This document shows positions 8,615-17,096 of a stretch of 64,000 nt of DNA, piece after piece (position 1 is the stretch's first letter; the number at the start of each line of letters is the position of its first letter). Below the pieces are notes generated by a model, which saw only the letters and a list, made by a program, of their open reading frames with translations, was not told where the DNA came from and searched no databases. The translations under genes and the position numbers were made by a program. This DNA comes from Halobacteriovorax sp. DA5 (lineage in GTDB: Bacteria; Bdellovibrionota; Bacteriovoracia; Bacteriovoracales; Bacteriovoracaceae): NCBI RefSeq assembly GCF_002903145.1, contig NZ_PPDJ01000008.1, positions 1 through 64,000 of the forward strand. Reading direction: 5' to 3'.

Positions 8615-9576
8615 TACAGTTCCACCTCTTGTGATTTTTTAAGAATGATTAATAACTCATAAATAAAGTAAGAAAGTAAAATAGCAAATAATAAGTGAAC
8701 TGGCTGAGCAAAGGCTGGAAATGCTAAATAAGCTAAGACTACTCCTGCTGTAATGACACCAATTAACACTAACATTATTGAGATACACTTCTTTTGTACA
8801 AATGAATTGTCTTTGAACTCTTCCATGATTTTTCTAAGAGTATACGAAAATCCAAGAAGTACTAAGATTGAGAAAGAACGGTGAATATAAAAAATCATAT
8901 CAAGTCGTTCAACCCAATTTGTCCTAGCTAAATTCGGCTCTGTATTAGTTATCAAGTCAATTTGCTCTCTAACTTGAGTTCCTAAAACGATTTGAATCAC
9001 AACTAGTCCCACAAGAACCCACAAGAAGTCTTTGTAGCGATCAACGCAGTGTTTGCGATGAAATTTGAGCTCCGTTACCTCATATTTTAAATGGGCAAGC
9101 GCAAATGCAAGAAATATCGCGAGTAACATATGAATTGTAATAACAGCTGGATGTAGATGTGAACTAACGACCATTGCTCCTACACCACCATTTAAAACGA
9201 CTAGAAACAAGGCCAATCCAGAAAGCCATACAACCTTCTTATTATTCTTCTTATAAGCAAATGATAGTACTACTAAAATGATCGAAGCAATACCAGTCCA
9301 TACACCGGCCATTCTGTTGAAGTACTCCGTCCATGTATGCACAGGATTGAAAATAGCAACAATGCGACCAGGCTTTGCAAAACGAGTTTGATAATCAGCT
9401 GGAAGTTGATCAACACTTGTAGGAGGAACAATTTTACCGAAACAAGTTGGCCAATCAGGACATCCCATTCCAGCTCCGGTGCTTCTTACCATCCCTCCAA
9501 TGAGAATAAGTGCAAAAACAGTGATTATGACTACAGGCAAAAACTTTTTGAATCGTAATTTTTTAGAATTTTCCAT
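8614..9576 (-). CDS. ctaA: Heme A synthase
   Basis: This is a 320-residue CtaA/COX15-type membrane protein with about eight helices. The first extracellular loop contains GMGCPDWPTCFGKIVPP, a clear family signature with the conserved Cys pair, and the heme-binding His residues lie in FNRMAGVW-adjacent and HLHPAVITIHMLLA/YIHRSFSILVLL regions. It oxidises heme O to heme A for the oxidase encoded downstream. It is the first gene of the operon and is divergent from the kynA-like gene, with about 100 bases between them. Confidence 0.95.
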   Translation of the reverse strand: MENSKKLRFKKFLPVVIITVFALILIGGMVRSTGAGMGCPDWPTCFGKIVPPTSVDQLPADYQTRFAKPGRIVAIFNPVHTWTEYFNRMAGVWTGIASIILVVLSFAYKKNNKKVVWLSGLALFLVVLNGGVGAMVVSSHLHPAVITIHMLLAIFLAFALAHLKYEVTELKFHRKHCVDRYKDFLWVLVGLVVIQIVLGTQVREQIDLITNTEPNLARTNWVERLDMIFYIHRSFSILVLLGFSYTLRKIMEEFKDNSFVQKKCISIMLVLIGVITAGVVLAYLAFPAFAQPVHLLFAILLSYFIYELLIILKKSQEVEL

Positions 9577-9675
9577 TTCAACTTCAGCTTGATTTCAACT
9601 TTCTTAACCCAACTAGAAATATGAATAATTTTCAATTTCAAAGTGTTGGGATAGTATTTCTATATAGGAGTCAAT

Positions 9676-10770
9676 ATGCACAAAAATCACGGTCCTGTCT
9701 ATTATGGTGACTATTTAGAACTGAATAAATTACTCGATACACAAAATCCTCTCTCTAAAAAATATGGAGATGAAGCACACGATGAAACACTTTTTATAGT
9801 CGTGCATCAAGTATATGAATTATGGTTCAAACAAATACTTCACGAACTACACTCGATAAAAAACATTTTCTCAGTAGATAAAGTTGAAGAATCATTGCTT
9901 TCAACTGTTTGTTCAAGACTTGAGCGCATTAAAAAAGTTCAAACTCTACTTCTTGGCCAATTAGAAGTGATGGAAACAATGACCCCGATGGATTTTCTTG
10001 AATTTAGAGATTTACTTGTCCCTGCTTCAGGATTCCAAAGTGTTCAATTTAGAGAAATTGAAATTCTGCTTGGACTTTCGACAAATCAAAGGAAAGAAGT
10101 TGATCGTGAATATTTCCTTGGAAGACTGAATGATCAAGATAAAGAAAGGCTTTTAAAAATTGAAGCTGAGTCAACATTATTTTCAGCTCTTGAGAAATGG
10201 CTAGAAAGAATGCCATTTACCTTTAACGAGGAATTTGATTTCTGGAGTGAGTATCAGGCATGTGTTGAAGATATGTTATGTGGTGACGAACTTACTGTCC
10301 TTGATAATATGGCAACACTTCCACCTAAGGCGCTAGAGATACAAAAGGCAAACCTTAAAAGTACACGCGATACATTTGAAACACTTTTTAATTCTGTAGA
10401 ATATAATAAATTAGTAAAAGAAGGAAAAAGAAGGCTTTCTCAAAAAGCGACTCTAAATGCCCTCTTTGTTCTTCTTTATCGAGATGAGCCTATCCTAACA
10501 CTTCCATATACTGTTCTTGCACACCTTATGGATATCGATGAGAACTTTACGACTTGGCGTTATAAGCATGCACTTATGGCACATAGAATGTTAGGGACTA
10601 AAATTGGAACAGGTGGATCTTCAGGTCATCAATACTTAAAAGATGCAGCAGATAACAATCGTTCCTTCATCGATCTTTTTAATCTATCAACTTTTATTAT
10701 TCCAAGATCGCAGAGACCAATTTTACCTGAAAAGTTAAAAACAGCTATGAACTTTAATTACAGAGATTAG
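9676..10770 (+). CDS. kynA: Tryptophan 2,3-dioxygenase
   Basis: This heme enzyme opens the indole ring of L-tryptophan to N-formylkynurenine. The family features are easily seen: GDYLELNKLLDTQNPLS at the start, DETLFIVVHQVYELWFKQ, and the C-terminal HRMLGTKIGTGGSSGHQYL with the proximal heme His and substrate-binding loop. Length (364 residues) is somewhat longer than the usual 280, as in the animal-like enzyme. A TAGGAG site lies before the ATG. It is the first of three plus-strand genes with 1-6 base spacing, so this is an operon for tryptophan breakdown. Confidence 0.96.
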   Translation: MHKNHGPVYYGDYLELNKLLDTQNPLSKKYGDEAHDETLFIVVHQVYELWFKQILHELHSIKNIFSVDKVEESLLSTVCSRLERIKKVQTLLLGQLEVMETMTPMDFLEFRDLLVPASGFQSVQFREIEILLGLSTNQRKEVDREYFLGRLNDQDKERLLKIEAESTLFSALEKWLERMPFTFNEEFDFWSEYQACVEDMLCGDELTVLDNMATLPPKALEIQKANLKSTRDTFETLFNSVEYNKLVKEGKRRLSQKATLNALFVLLYRDEPILTLPYTVLAHLMDIDENFTTWRYKHALMAHRMLGTKIGTGGSSGHQYLKDAADNNRSFIDLFNLSTFIIPRSQRPILPEKLKTAMNFNYRD

Positions 10771-10771
10771 A

Positions 10772-11914
10772 ATGTATAAGAAATATTTTAAAAGATTTCT
10801 AAACGCAAACGAGGGCAAACTTCACTTTGCTGCTCACTCACACCACTACTGGCCAGATGTCACTAGAGATGCACAGATCAAGTACTGGGATGATAGCGCT
10901 AAATATGTTGATGAAAAATGGGGATTATTTTTTTCCAATGAGTTTGTCGAATTACAAAAGAATATTGCAAACGTTTTAAATATTTCTAAACCAGAGCAAA
11001 TTACATTTGCACCGAATACACATGAGCTTGCTTATCGTATACTTTCAGCTCTTCCTAATGGAGCAAAAGTCTTAACAACTGATAGTGAGTTCTACTCTTT
11101 TGATCGTCAAATCAATCGTATTTCAGAAGAAAATATTTTTGATGTAACTAAGATTGAAAATAGTAATGATAAAAACTTTATCGATAGATTTATTCAAGAA
11201 GCAAATACTGACAAATATGATCTAATCTTTATTAGCCAAGTATTTTTTAATTCTTCTTTTGCTATTAAGGATCTCATCTCATTTGTTAAAGCAATCAATT
11301 CTAAAGCTGAAATTGTAATTGATGCCTACCATGCATTTATGGCCCTCCCAACAGATCTAAAAGAAATTGAAGATCGAATTTTCTACATGGCCGGGGGTTA
11401 TAAATACTGCGGATCAGGAGAAGGATCTTGCTTTCTGATATCACCAAAAAATACAAAACTTACGCCAAAAAATACTGGTTGGTTTGCACAGATGGGAGAC
11501 CTGACAAATTTTAGTGAAGATAAGGTTCCATTTAGTAATGATGGTTTTAGATTTGCTGGATCAACCATGGATTTCACGGCAATCTATCGTATGAATGCAG
11601 TTTTAAATCTATGGAAGAATGAAAAGGTAACTGTCCATGATATTCACTTACACGTTGAAAAAAACCAAGCTGACTTTCTGTCTGGAATAAAAGGGACAAC
11701 TTTAGAAAATAAAATTGTAACAACGGCCAATAGAGGACACTTTATCGCTTTTATTTTCACCACAGCTTTAGAGTGTGAAGAGTATGCCAAAAGTCTTAAA
11801 ACAAAGAGAGTTAATGTCGATTACCGCCGAAATATTTTGCGTTTTGGCTTTAGCATTTATCAAGATAGTGATGATATAATTAAGCTTATTAAAATTATTA
11901 AAGATATTGGTTAG
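10772..11914 (+). CDS. PLP-dependent class V aminotransferase-fold enzyme, probable kynureninase
   Basis: A 380-residue fold-type I PLP enzyme. The likely cofactor lysine is in MAGGYKYCGSGEG, preceded by the Asp-binding IVIDAYHAFMALP region. The N-terminus FAAHSHHYWPDVTRDAQ is typical of kynureninase-like class V proteins. It begins one base after the tryptophan dioxygenase stop, so the natural substrate is kynurenine or formylkynurenine. No separate kynurenine formamidase is visible in the window. Fold is certain; the exact substrate is inferred from context. A cysteine desulfurase is less likely because no active-site Cys loop is seen. Confidence 0.8.
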   Translation: MYKKYFKRFLNANEGKLHFAAHSHHYWPDVTRDAQIKYWDDSAKYVDEKWGLFFSNEFVELQKNIANVLNISKPEQITFAPNTHELAYRILSALPNGAKVLTTDSEFYSFDRQINRISEENIFDVTKIENSNDKNFIDRFIQEANTDKYDLIFISQVFFNSSFAIKDLISFVKAINSKAEIVIDAYHAFMALPTDLKEIEDRIFYMAGGYKYCGSGEGSCFLISPKNTKLTPKNTGWFAQMGDLTNFSEDKVPFSNDGFRFAGSTMDFTAIYRMNAVLNLWKNEKVTVHDIHLHVEKNQADFLSGIKGTTLENKIVTTANRGHFIAFIFTTALECEEYAKSLKTKRVNVDYRRNILRFGFSIYQDSDDIIKLIKIIKDIG

Positions 11915-11920
11915 GGAAAA

Positions 11921-12706
11921 ATGGAAGAGAAGAAAAAGCAATCACAGGAAGAACTTCAATCAGGAGCGTCTAATAAGAAGGGTCTTGCTAAGGTTTTAGA
12001 AAATATTTTTAGAAAATATCAGGCCATTGGATATATGGCAGCGATGATACCTCCAATTATAGTTTATATTATTTGTATTACTCTAGGATTGACTCCTGGA
12101 TACATTTTTTTAACTACTGCATATGAAAATGTAGCAGGACAACACTTCATTATTCAGGCCCTAGCGATGTCATTTGCATTTGTTATGTCTTATGCAGCCT
12201 ACTCTTTAACTCTAATTTTTATCGTACCATTCTTTAATTGGATTTATCCTCTGAAGATGAAACCATTTAAAGGGAGTTGGATTTCTCTAGAAACTCTTCC
12301 TTGGTATTATCACAATGCTTTAACACAACTAGTACGCTATACAGTTTTAGATTTTTTTCAAGCAACACCGATAATCACTCTTTTTTATAAAATGATGGGA
12401 ATGAAGATTGGAAAGAATTGTGTAATCAATACGACAAATATTTCTGATCCATGTCTGATTACACTTGAAGACTATGTGACAATTGGCGGCTCTGCCACAA
12501 TTTTTGCTCATTATGCTCAAGCTGGTTTTCTAGTTATTGCGCCAACAGTTATTAAGAGAGGTGCAACAGTTGGATTAAAAGCCTCGATTATGGGAGATGT
12601 TATTATTGGCGAAAAAGTTGTTGTTTCACCACATGAAGCGGTACTTCCAAAATCAAGACTAAATGCAGAAGATAGAAAGAAAGCAAAAAAAGAATCTAGT
12701 AATTAA
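11921..12706 (+). CDS. Membrane protein with left-handed beta-helix (hexapeptide repeat) domain
   Basis: The first about 140 residues have a basic, hydrophilic start and then two or three membrane segments (GYMAAMIPPIIVYIICITLGL and a segment near 85-115). Residues about 155-245 have hexapeptide-repeat pattern (IGKNCVINTT, LITLEDYVTIGG, IKRGATVGLKASIMG, VIIGEKVVVSPHEAVLPKS), as in acyltransferases of the LbH superfamily. It resembles the C-terminal transport/acyltransferase-like module found in some peptide synthetases. It is the last gene of the tryptophan operon, but no link in function is obvious. Its final 11 bases overlap the convergent DUF420 gene. Confidence 0.7.
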   Translation: MEEKKKQSQEELQSGASNKKGLAKVLENIFRKYQAIGYMAAMIPPIIVYIICITLGLTPGYIFLTTAYENVAGQHFIIQALAMSFAFVMSYAAYSLTLIFIVPFFNWIYPLKMKPFKGSWISLETLPWYYHNALTQLVRYTVLDFFQATPIITLFYKMMGMKIGKNCVINTTNISDPCLITLEDYVTIGGSATIFAHYAQAGFLVIAPTVIKRGATVGLKASIMGDVIIGEKVVVSPHEAVLPKSRLNAEDRKKAKKESSN

Positions 12707-13229
12707 GATATTTTAAAAAGAAAAAAATCATTACACCAGTTACTGAAACATAAAGCCAAATGGGTAAAGTCCACTTTGCCCATTTCTTATGGCTCTTAAA
12801 ACTACCAGTCAAAGCATTCCAAAGAGTAATTAAAATCATTGGCAACATAACAATGCTTAATAAAACGTGTGAAATTAGTATTGAAAAGTACACAGGCCTT
12901 ACAAAACCTTGCGCTATAAATTTCGTATCCCCATGGAAGTGATGATACAGAAGATATGAAACAAGAAAGAGAGCGGAAGTGGCAGTCGCCCCTGACATAC
13001 ATTTAATATGTGCAGAAACATTCTTATTTTTAATAAATCTCCAACCTACAAATAATAATGTCGCAGAAATTGTATTTAAAGCAGCATTTACCATTGGAAG
13101 ATAATCTACCCACCATAACTTAACTGCAGCTTCTGGTTTGAAGTAAATAAACCAAACGAGAAAAAGTGCAATTAGACCACTTAAAATAAAAAGTAATGTA
13201 TAGATGAAATTACTGTTGTTCTTCTTCAT
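12696..13229 (-). CDS. DUF420 membrane protein, probable cytochrome oxidase maturation factor
   Basis: A 177-residue protein with five helices matching the DUF420 (YozB/CtaM) family. Signature features are LPMVNAALNTISATLL, the conserved histidines in NVSAHIKCM, YLLYHHFHGDT and ISHVLLSIVMLPMIL. In Firmicutes, CtaM is needed for activity of heme A oxidases, probably in copper handling. Its presence after the bc/subunit III cluster fits that role. The start overlaps the upstream 78-residue gene by 20 bases without its own ribosome binding site, which suggests translational coupling. Confidence 0.85.
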   Translation of the reverse strand: MKKNNSNFIYTLLFILSGLIALFLVWFIYFKPEAAVKLWWVDYLPMVNAALNTISATLLFVGWRFIKNKNVSAHIKCMSGATATSALFLVSYLLYHHFHGDTKFIAQGFVRPVYFSILISHVLLSIVMLPMILITLWNALTGSFKSHKKWAKWTLPIWLYVSVTGVMIFFFLKYLNY

Positions 13230-13446
13230 GAATCTTAGAAGCTACTGAGTTTTTTCTATATTTGTGAATTGTTTTATAAAGAATAAAAAACGGAATATAG
13301 ATTAGACCAATGAAAGTCACAAGAATCCAAACTAACCTAGCATCCTTTGGATTATCCATAGATCCAGCACAACCAGGACACGCAAAAACGTAGTCTGAAA
13401 ATAGTACTAGAATTAATATGCCAATTGGTAATAAGAAACTTTTCAT
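13210..13446 (-). CDS. Small exported membrane protein with a CPGC motif
   Basis: A 78-residue protein with a cleavable-looking N-terminal signal (ending VFA), then CPGCAGSMDNP, then one membrane helix (LVWILVTFIGLIYIPFFILY) and a basic tail. The CPGC pair would face the periplasm right after the signal peptide. That position suits metal binding or thiol exchange. It overlaps the DUF420 gene, so the two are co-translated, and both follow the respiratory operon. A copper-delivery or heme-ligation accessory role is inferred from context only. I do not recognise a named family. Confidence 0.8.
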   Translation of the reverse strand: MKSFLLPIGILILVLFSDYVFACPGCAGSMDNPKDARLVWILVTFIGLIYIPFFILYKTIHKYRKNSVASKIHEEEQQ

Positions 13447-13498
13447 ATAATTGCCTTATATACCTTTCGGAAGGCTTAGTCCATTATTTTAGGTCAAA

Positions 13499-13529
13499 AC
13501 AAAAAAGGCCCTACATAGGTAGGGCCTTT
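13499..13529 (-). terminator. Rho-independent terminator after the bc/subunit III operon
   Basis: A perfect 11-bp stem AAAGGCCCTAC/GTAGGGCCTTT (13504-13514 with 13519-13529) and a 4-base loop ATAG are followed on the minus strand by a T-run. It separates the subunit III gene from the CPGC and DUF420 genes, which must have readthrough or their own promoter. Confidence 0.93.
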
Positions 13530-13551
13530 CTTACAACATATTGTTCACTAA

Positions 13552-14190
13552 TTAAATTAAGTAAATAAATGTAAATACTAGAATCCAAACAAGGTCAACG
13601 AAGTGCCAGAAAAGACCACACACTTCTAGAAGTCCATAGTCACCTTTGTCAAAACGTCCCTTAAGAGCAAGTACGTACATATAAATAAGGAATATTACAC
13701 CTGAAAGTACGTGAAGCCCGTGGAAACCTGTAATTGCAAAAAATGTCGAAGAAAATAAGTTATTACCATGCTCATATGTTGAGAATGTCATCCCCATATC
13801 TGACATAAGGTGCATATACTCATATGCTTGAATACCAAGGAAGATAACTCCACCGATAATCGTTGCAAGTAACCAACCTCTAATTGCTTTCGGTTGTCTC
13901 ATCTTTACAGCATCAATCGCCATAACCATTGAAACAGAAGAACAAATTAGAATGAAAGTCATAATCCCTGAAAGGTGTACTCCACCAAGAGCTTCTACAG
14001 GGTTTGGCCAATGCTTAGTTGCACGAAGTACAGCATAAGCAATTAATAAGCCTGAAAATGACATGGCATCAGTTCCAAGAAATAACCACATCCCAATTTT
14101 ATTTGGACTCGCGTGTCCAAATTGAGGGTCATTTGGATAACTAATTACACCGTCATGAACTAAATCTTTTGTATTAGCATGTCCTGCCAT
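13552..14190 (-). CDS. Cytochrome c oxidase subunit III (second copy)
   Basis: This 212-residue protein is a standard five-helix subunit III. It has FLGTDAMSFSGLL at the first helix, the GFHGLHVLSGVIFL motif and the C-terminal GLFWHFVDLVWILVF motif. It is more canonical than the copy at 3623-4204. It is the last gene of the bc-type operon, 13 bases after the octaheme cytochrome gene. This places an oxidase subunit in the same transcript as the quinol-oxidising complex and hints at a supercomplex. Which subunit I it joins is not shown; only one subunit I gene is in this window. Confidence 0.93.
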   Translation of the reverse strand: MAGHANTKDLVHDGVISYPNDPQFGHASPNKIGMWLFLGTDAMSFSGLLIAYAVLRATKHWPNPVEALGGVHLSGIMTFILICSSVSMVMAIDAVKMRQPKAIRGWLLATIIGGVIFLGIQAYEYMHLMSDMGMTFSTYEHGNNLFSSTFFAITGFHGLHVLSGVIFLIYMYVLALKGRFDKGDYGLLEVCGLFWHFVDLVWILVFTFIYLI

Positions 14191-14203
14191 TTATAAACTC
14201 CCG

Positions 14204-17035
14204 TTATCTCTTTCCAGCTTTCTTAGCTTTTGGTGAGTAAAAATCACTTCCTAACTCAAGTACATACTTAGTAACTGCTTCGATTTGTCTCTTAGCATCA
14301 CCGTCAAGAAGTTCTGGATCCGCAGCCTCTCCTTCTGGCCAGAAAGAAGGCATTGTTGTACCAGGCATAATCTTATCTGGACCTTCAAGCCACTTCTTAA
14401 TCCAACTCTTTCTTAATCTTCTCTTAGCAAAGTGAAGATCTGGAGCAAGTGCAGGATCACTATTGAATCCAGTTGTGTGACATGAAGCACATGCTAAGTC
14501 GTTAAATAATTTAACAGCAGCACGTCTTTCTTCACTACTTTCCCAAACAACTTTTTCATTTTCATCAAAGATTGGTTGGTCAGCTTTTACACGGAACATA
14601 TCAACAAGTTTTTCTTTTTCTTCTTTACTCATGTTGAAAGAAGGCATTCTTAACTTAAGCCATGGACGGATCTCATATACATCACCAAGGAAGTAATGGA
14701 ACCAATCAGCTTGTACACGGTGCCCTTGTTCAACTAAACGTGGAGGCGCTTCGTTTACATCATCGTAAATTTTCAGCATATCACCGAACTCACCATCGAT
14801 CTGGTGACATCCAATACAGTTAAACTTAACAGCAACCTTCATACCTTCATTTGCAACAGTTTCAGCAGCATCATATCTCTTAACACCTTTAAGAGGAATC
14901 TTCTGATCAACTTGACCGATAAGAGCTGTTGTAATTAGAGCAGCATCTTTCTCGCTCATATGGAACTGAGGCATTCTTAGTAGATCTTTAAATGGTTTAT
15001 CAACACCATTGTCCCATCTTCTTGGGTTAAGTAGGTGCGCTTTAATCCAAGCTTCTCTTGAGTGCTCAACTTTCTCATGAGAGAAACCAAATTGAGTTAG
15101 AGGCTTAGAACCAATTTTTGAAAGTTCTGGACCAATTGGTGCACGATCTTCAAAACCTTTAATATTGTGACATGAGTAACAACCATATTTACCGATTGAA
15201 CGACGTCCTAGTTCCATTGTTCTTTCGTGGTCGCTCATTGTCGCAAGCTTAGCTTTTGCAACTTCAACAGTATCAAAAGCAGAGAAGTAAGTTACAAGAA
15301 TCTCATCTCTTGCACCTTTATCCATATCTGCAAACTTAAGCTTTTCAAATTGATTATTTTTAAGGCTCATTAGGTATGCAGTAATATCGTTAACTTCTCT
15401 ATCAGATAGTCTGAAAGAAGGCATAATTGTATCTTCTTGGAAGTGACTTGGGTTTTTAAGCCATGAAGCCATCCAATTAGCATCTTTAACTTTAGAACCA
15501 ATACCATCTAGGTAAGGACCTTTATGAGCATCAACTTTTTGAGACTCAAGTGCAAAGTCTTTAACACCGTGACAAGCAAGACATCCGATTTCACCAACCA
15601 GTTGCTTACCTTTTTCTTTATTACCACCAGTGTATTTCATGAAAGGCTTATAGCTTTCAGACTGAGCGTAAATAACTTCAGCGATTGCGTTTACTTCAGC
15701 GATATTCTTTTTAACAAACTCTGGTGAGTTATTATTATCGTTATTAAAGAACTGAGGCATTTTTGCATGCTTATTAAATGCTTTTGGTTCCCAAACCCAA
15801 TTCTTAAAGAAATCTTTATCAAGCTTAGCAGCTATTTTCTCTAAACTAGGACCTGGTTTTCTCTTATGCTCCCAACCTTCAATCTTGTGACAAGCATAAC
15901 AACCAAATTTTTCAAGAGCACGACGACCTTCATTTAAAGTAGTCGCTTGTGGAATATACTGAACACCACTGTGACATTTAACACATCCAGCTTCGTAATC
16001 ACCACGTCTTAATTGTACGATAGGTACTTTGTGTGGCTCGTGCCAGTTGTACTTAGCAATCCAATCTTGTTTTTGTTCTTCTGTTGCAGGCATGTGAGCA
16101 GCTGCATTAAAGTCATTAACTCTATGCCCTTCACCACCGTGACATGAAGTACAACCAAAGTTCTTCATTGGGTGCTTACCATTAGCTCCAACCATAAGGT
16201 CTAAGTTAGGGTGAGTCTTATGTGGGTTTGGTTGATTTTCGTAACCTGGCTTATCAATAAATGTGTGACAAGTCATACAACGATCAACTTTTGGTACGTG
16301 TTGAAAGAATCTATCGTCAGTAATATTTTCTAATACTACTTGTTGAACCTTAACAGTTGGGTCCATGAAATCGATAAATGGTAAGTTTCTCAGTGCAAAT
16401 ACCGGAGTAACTTCTTTTCTCTTTTCAGCACCCTTAAGTAGCTCTAGACGACCAACAATACCGTTCACTTGCTTATTAATAGCATCAATATCAGTATTAA
16501 AGTCAGCTAGCTGTTTCTTAAGGTTCTTTTCTTTATCTTGAAGAGCTTTCTTCTTATCAGTCGATTTTGCAAAAAGATCTTTCTTCTCTTGAAGTTTTTT
16601 AAATAAAGAGCCTGCATTCGATGCATGTTCTGCGTGAGCAACACCGTAATTAAAAGCAAGTGCAGCAACGTCTGAGTTTAGACGACCATTAACGATCTGC
16701 TCTTTTTTAATATCTTTAATTACTTGGTTAAGCTCTTTCTCGATAGCAGCAATATCTTTGCTCTTAGCTTCAACTGATTTCTTAGCTGCCGCTAATTCGT
16801 CATTAAGAACTTTAACTTTTTCAGCACTGATCTTTGCTTCTTCTTCAGCAATATCTTTAGCAATTTTTTCTTTTTCAATTTTCATTGCTTCGATTTGAAT
16901 TGCTTTCCAAGGTCTCATGTAATCATCTAGGAAAACCCATATTACCGTGACCAAAAGAACCAGTGAAAAGATCGCGAAGATCTTATTCAGTTTTTTCATA
17001 TCATAGGCCATGCCTGGCTCATGTTTCTTTGACAT
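14204..17035 (-). CDS. Membrane-anchored octaheme cytochrome c with a long coiled coil
   Basis: A 943-residue protein. A single membrane helix at about 15-38 is followed by a charged, heptad-rich coiled coil at about 45-205. Then come eight CXXCH heme sites: CMTCH (253), CTSCH (295), CVKCH (351), CYACH (379), CLACH (485), CYSCH (about 620), CIGCH (about 740) and CASCH (about 868). Met ligands are likely in the repeated MPQF and MPSF motifs. The pairs FGCYACHKIEGW and YGCYSCHNIKGF show internal duplication. It follows cytochrome b genes where cytochrome c1 would lie, so it likely accepts electrons from the Rieske protein. I do not know a named family with this layout. Confidence 0.93.
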   Translation of the reverse strand: MSKKHEPGMAYDMKKLNKIFAIFSLVLLVTVIWVFLDDYMRPWKAIQIEAMKIEKEKIAKDIAEEEAKISAEKVKVLNDELAAAKKSVEAKSKDIAAIEKELNQVIKDIKKEQIVNGRLNSDVAALAFNYGVAHAEHASNAGSLFKKLQEKKDLFAKSTDKKKALQDKEKNLKKQLADFNTDIDAINKQVNGIVGRLELLKGAEKRKEVTPVFALRNLPFIDFMDPTVKVQQVVLENITDDRFFQHVPKVDRCMTCHTFIDKPGYENQPNPHKTHPNLDLMVGANGKHPMKNFGCTSCHGGEGHRVNDFNAAAHMPATEEQKQDWIAKYNWHEPHKVPIVQLRRGDYEAGCVKCHSGVQYIPQATTLNEGRRALEKFGCYACHKIEGWEHKRKPGPSLEKIAAKLDKDFFKNWVWEPKAFNKHAKMPQFFNNDNNNSPEFVKKNIAEVNAIAEVIYAQSESYKPFMKYTGGNKEKGKQLVGEIGCLACHGVKDFALESQKVDAHKGPYLDGIGSKVKDANWMASWLKNPSHFQEDTIMPSFRLSDREVNDITAYLMSLKNNQFEKLKFADMDKGARDEILVTYFSAFDTVEVAKAKLATMSDHERTMELGRRSIGKYGCYSCHNIKGFEDRAPIGPELSKIGSKPLTQFGFSHEKVEHSREAWIKAHLLNPRRWDNGVDKPFKDLLRMPQFHMSEKDAALITTALIGQVDQKIPLKGVKRYDAAETVANEGMKVAVKFNCIGCHQIDGEFGDMLKIYDDVNEAPPRLVEQGHRVQADWFHYFLGDVYEIRPWLKLRMPSFNMSKEEKEKLVDMFRVKADQPIFDENEKVVWESSEERRAAVKLFNDLACASCHTTGFNSDPALAPDLHFAKRRLRKSWIKKWLEGPDKIMPGTTMPSFWPEGEAADPELLDGDAKRQIEAVTKYVLELGSDFYSPKAKKAGKR

Positions 17036-17096
17036 TTTTATATACCCTTTATTACTTCTTCTTTAAGTATCTTTATATATCTATATCCAGATTCGC

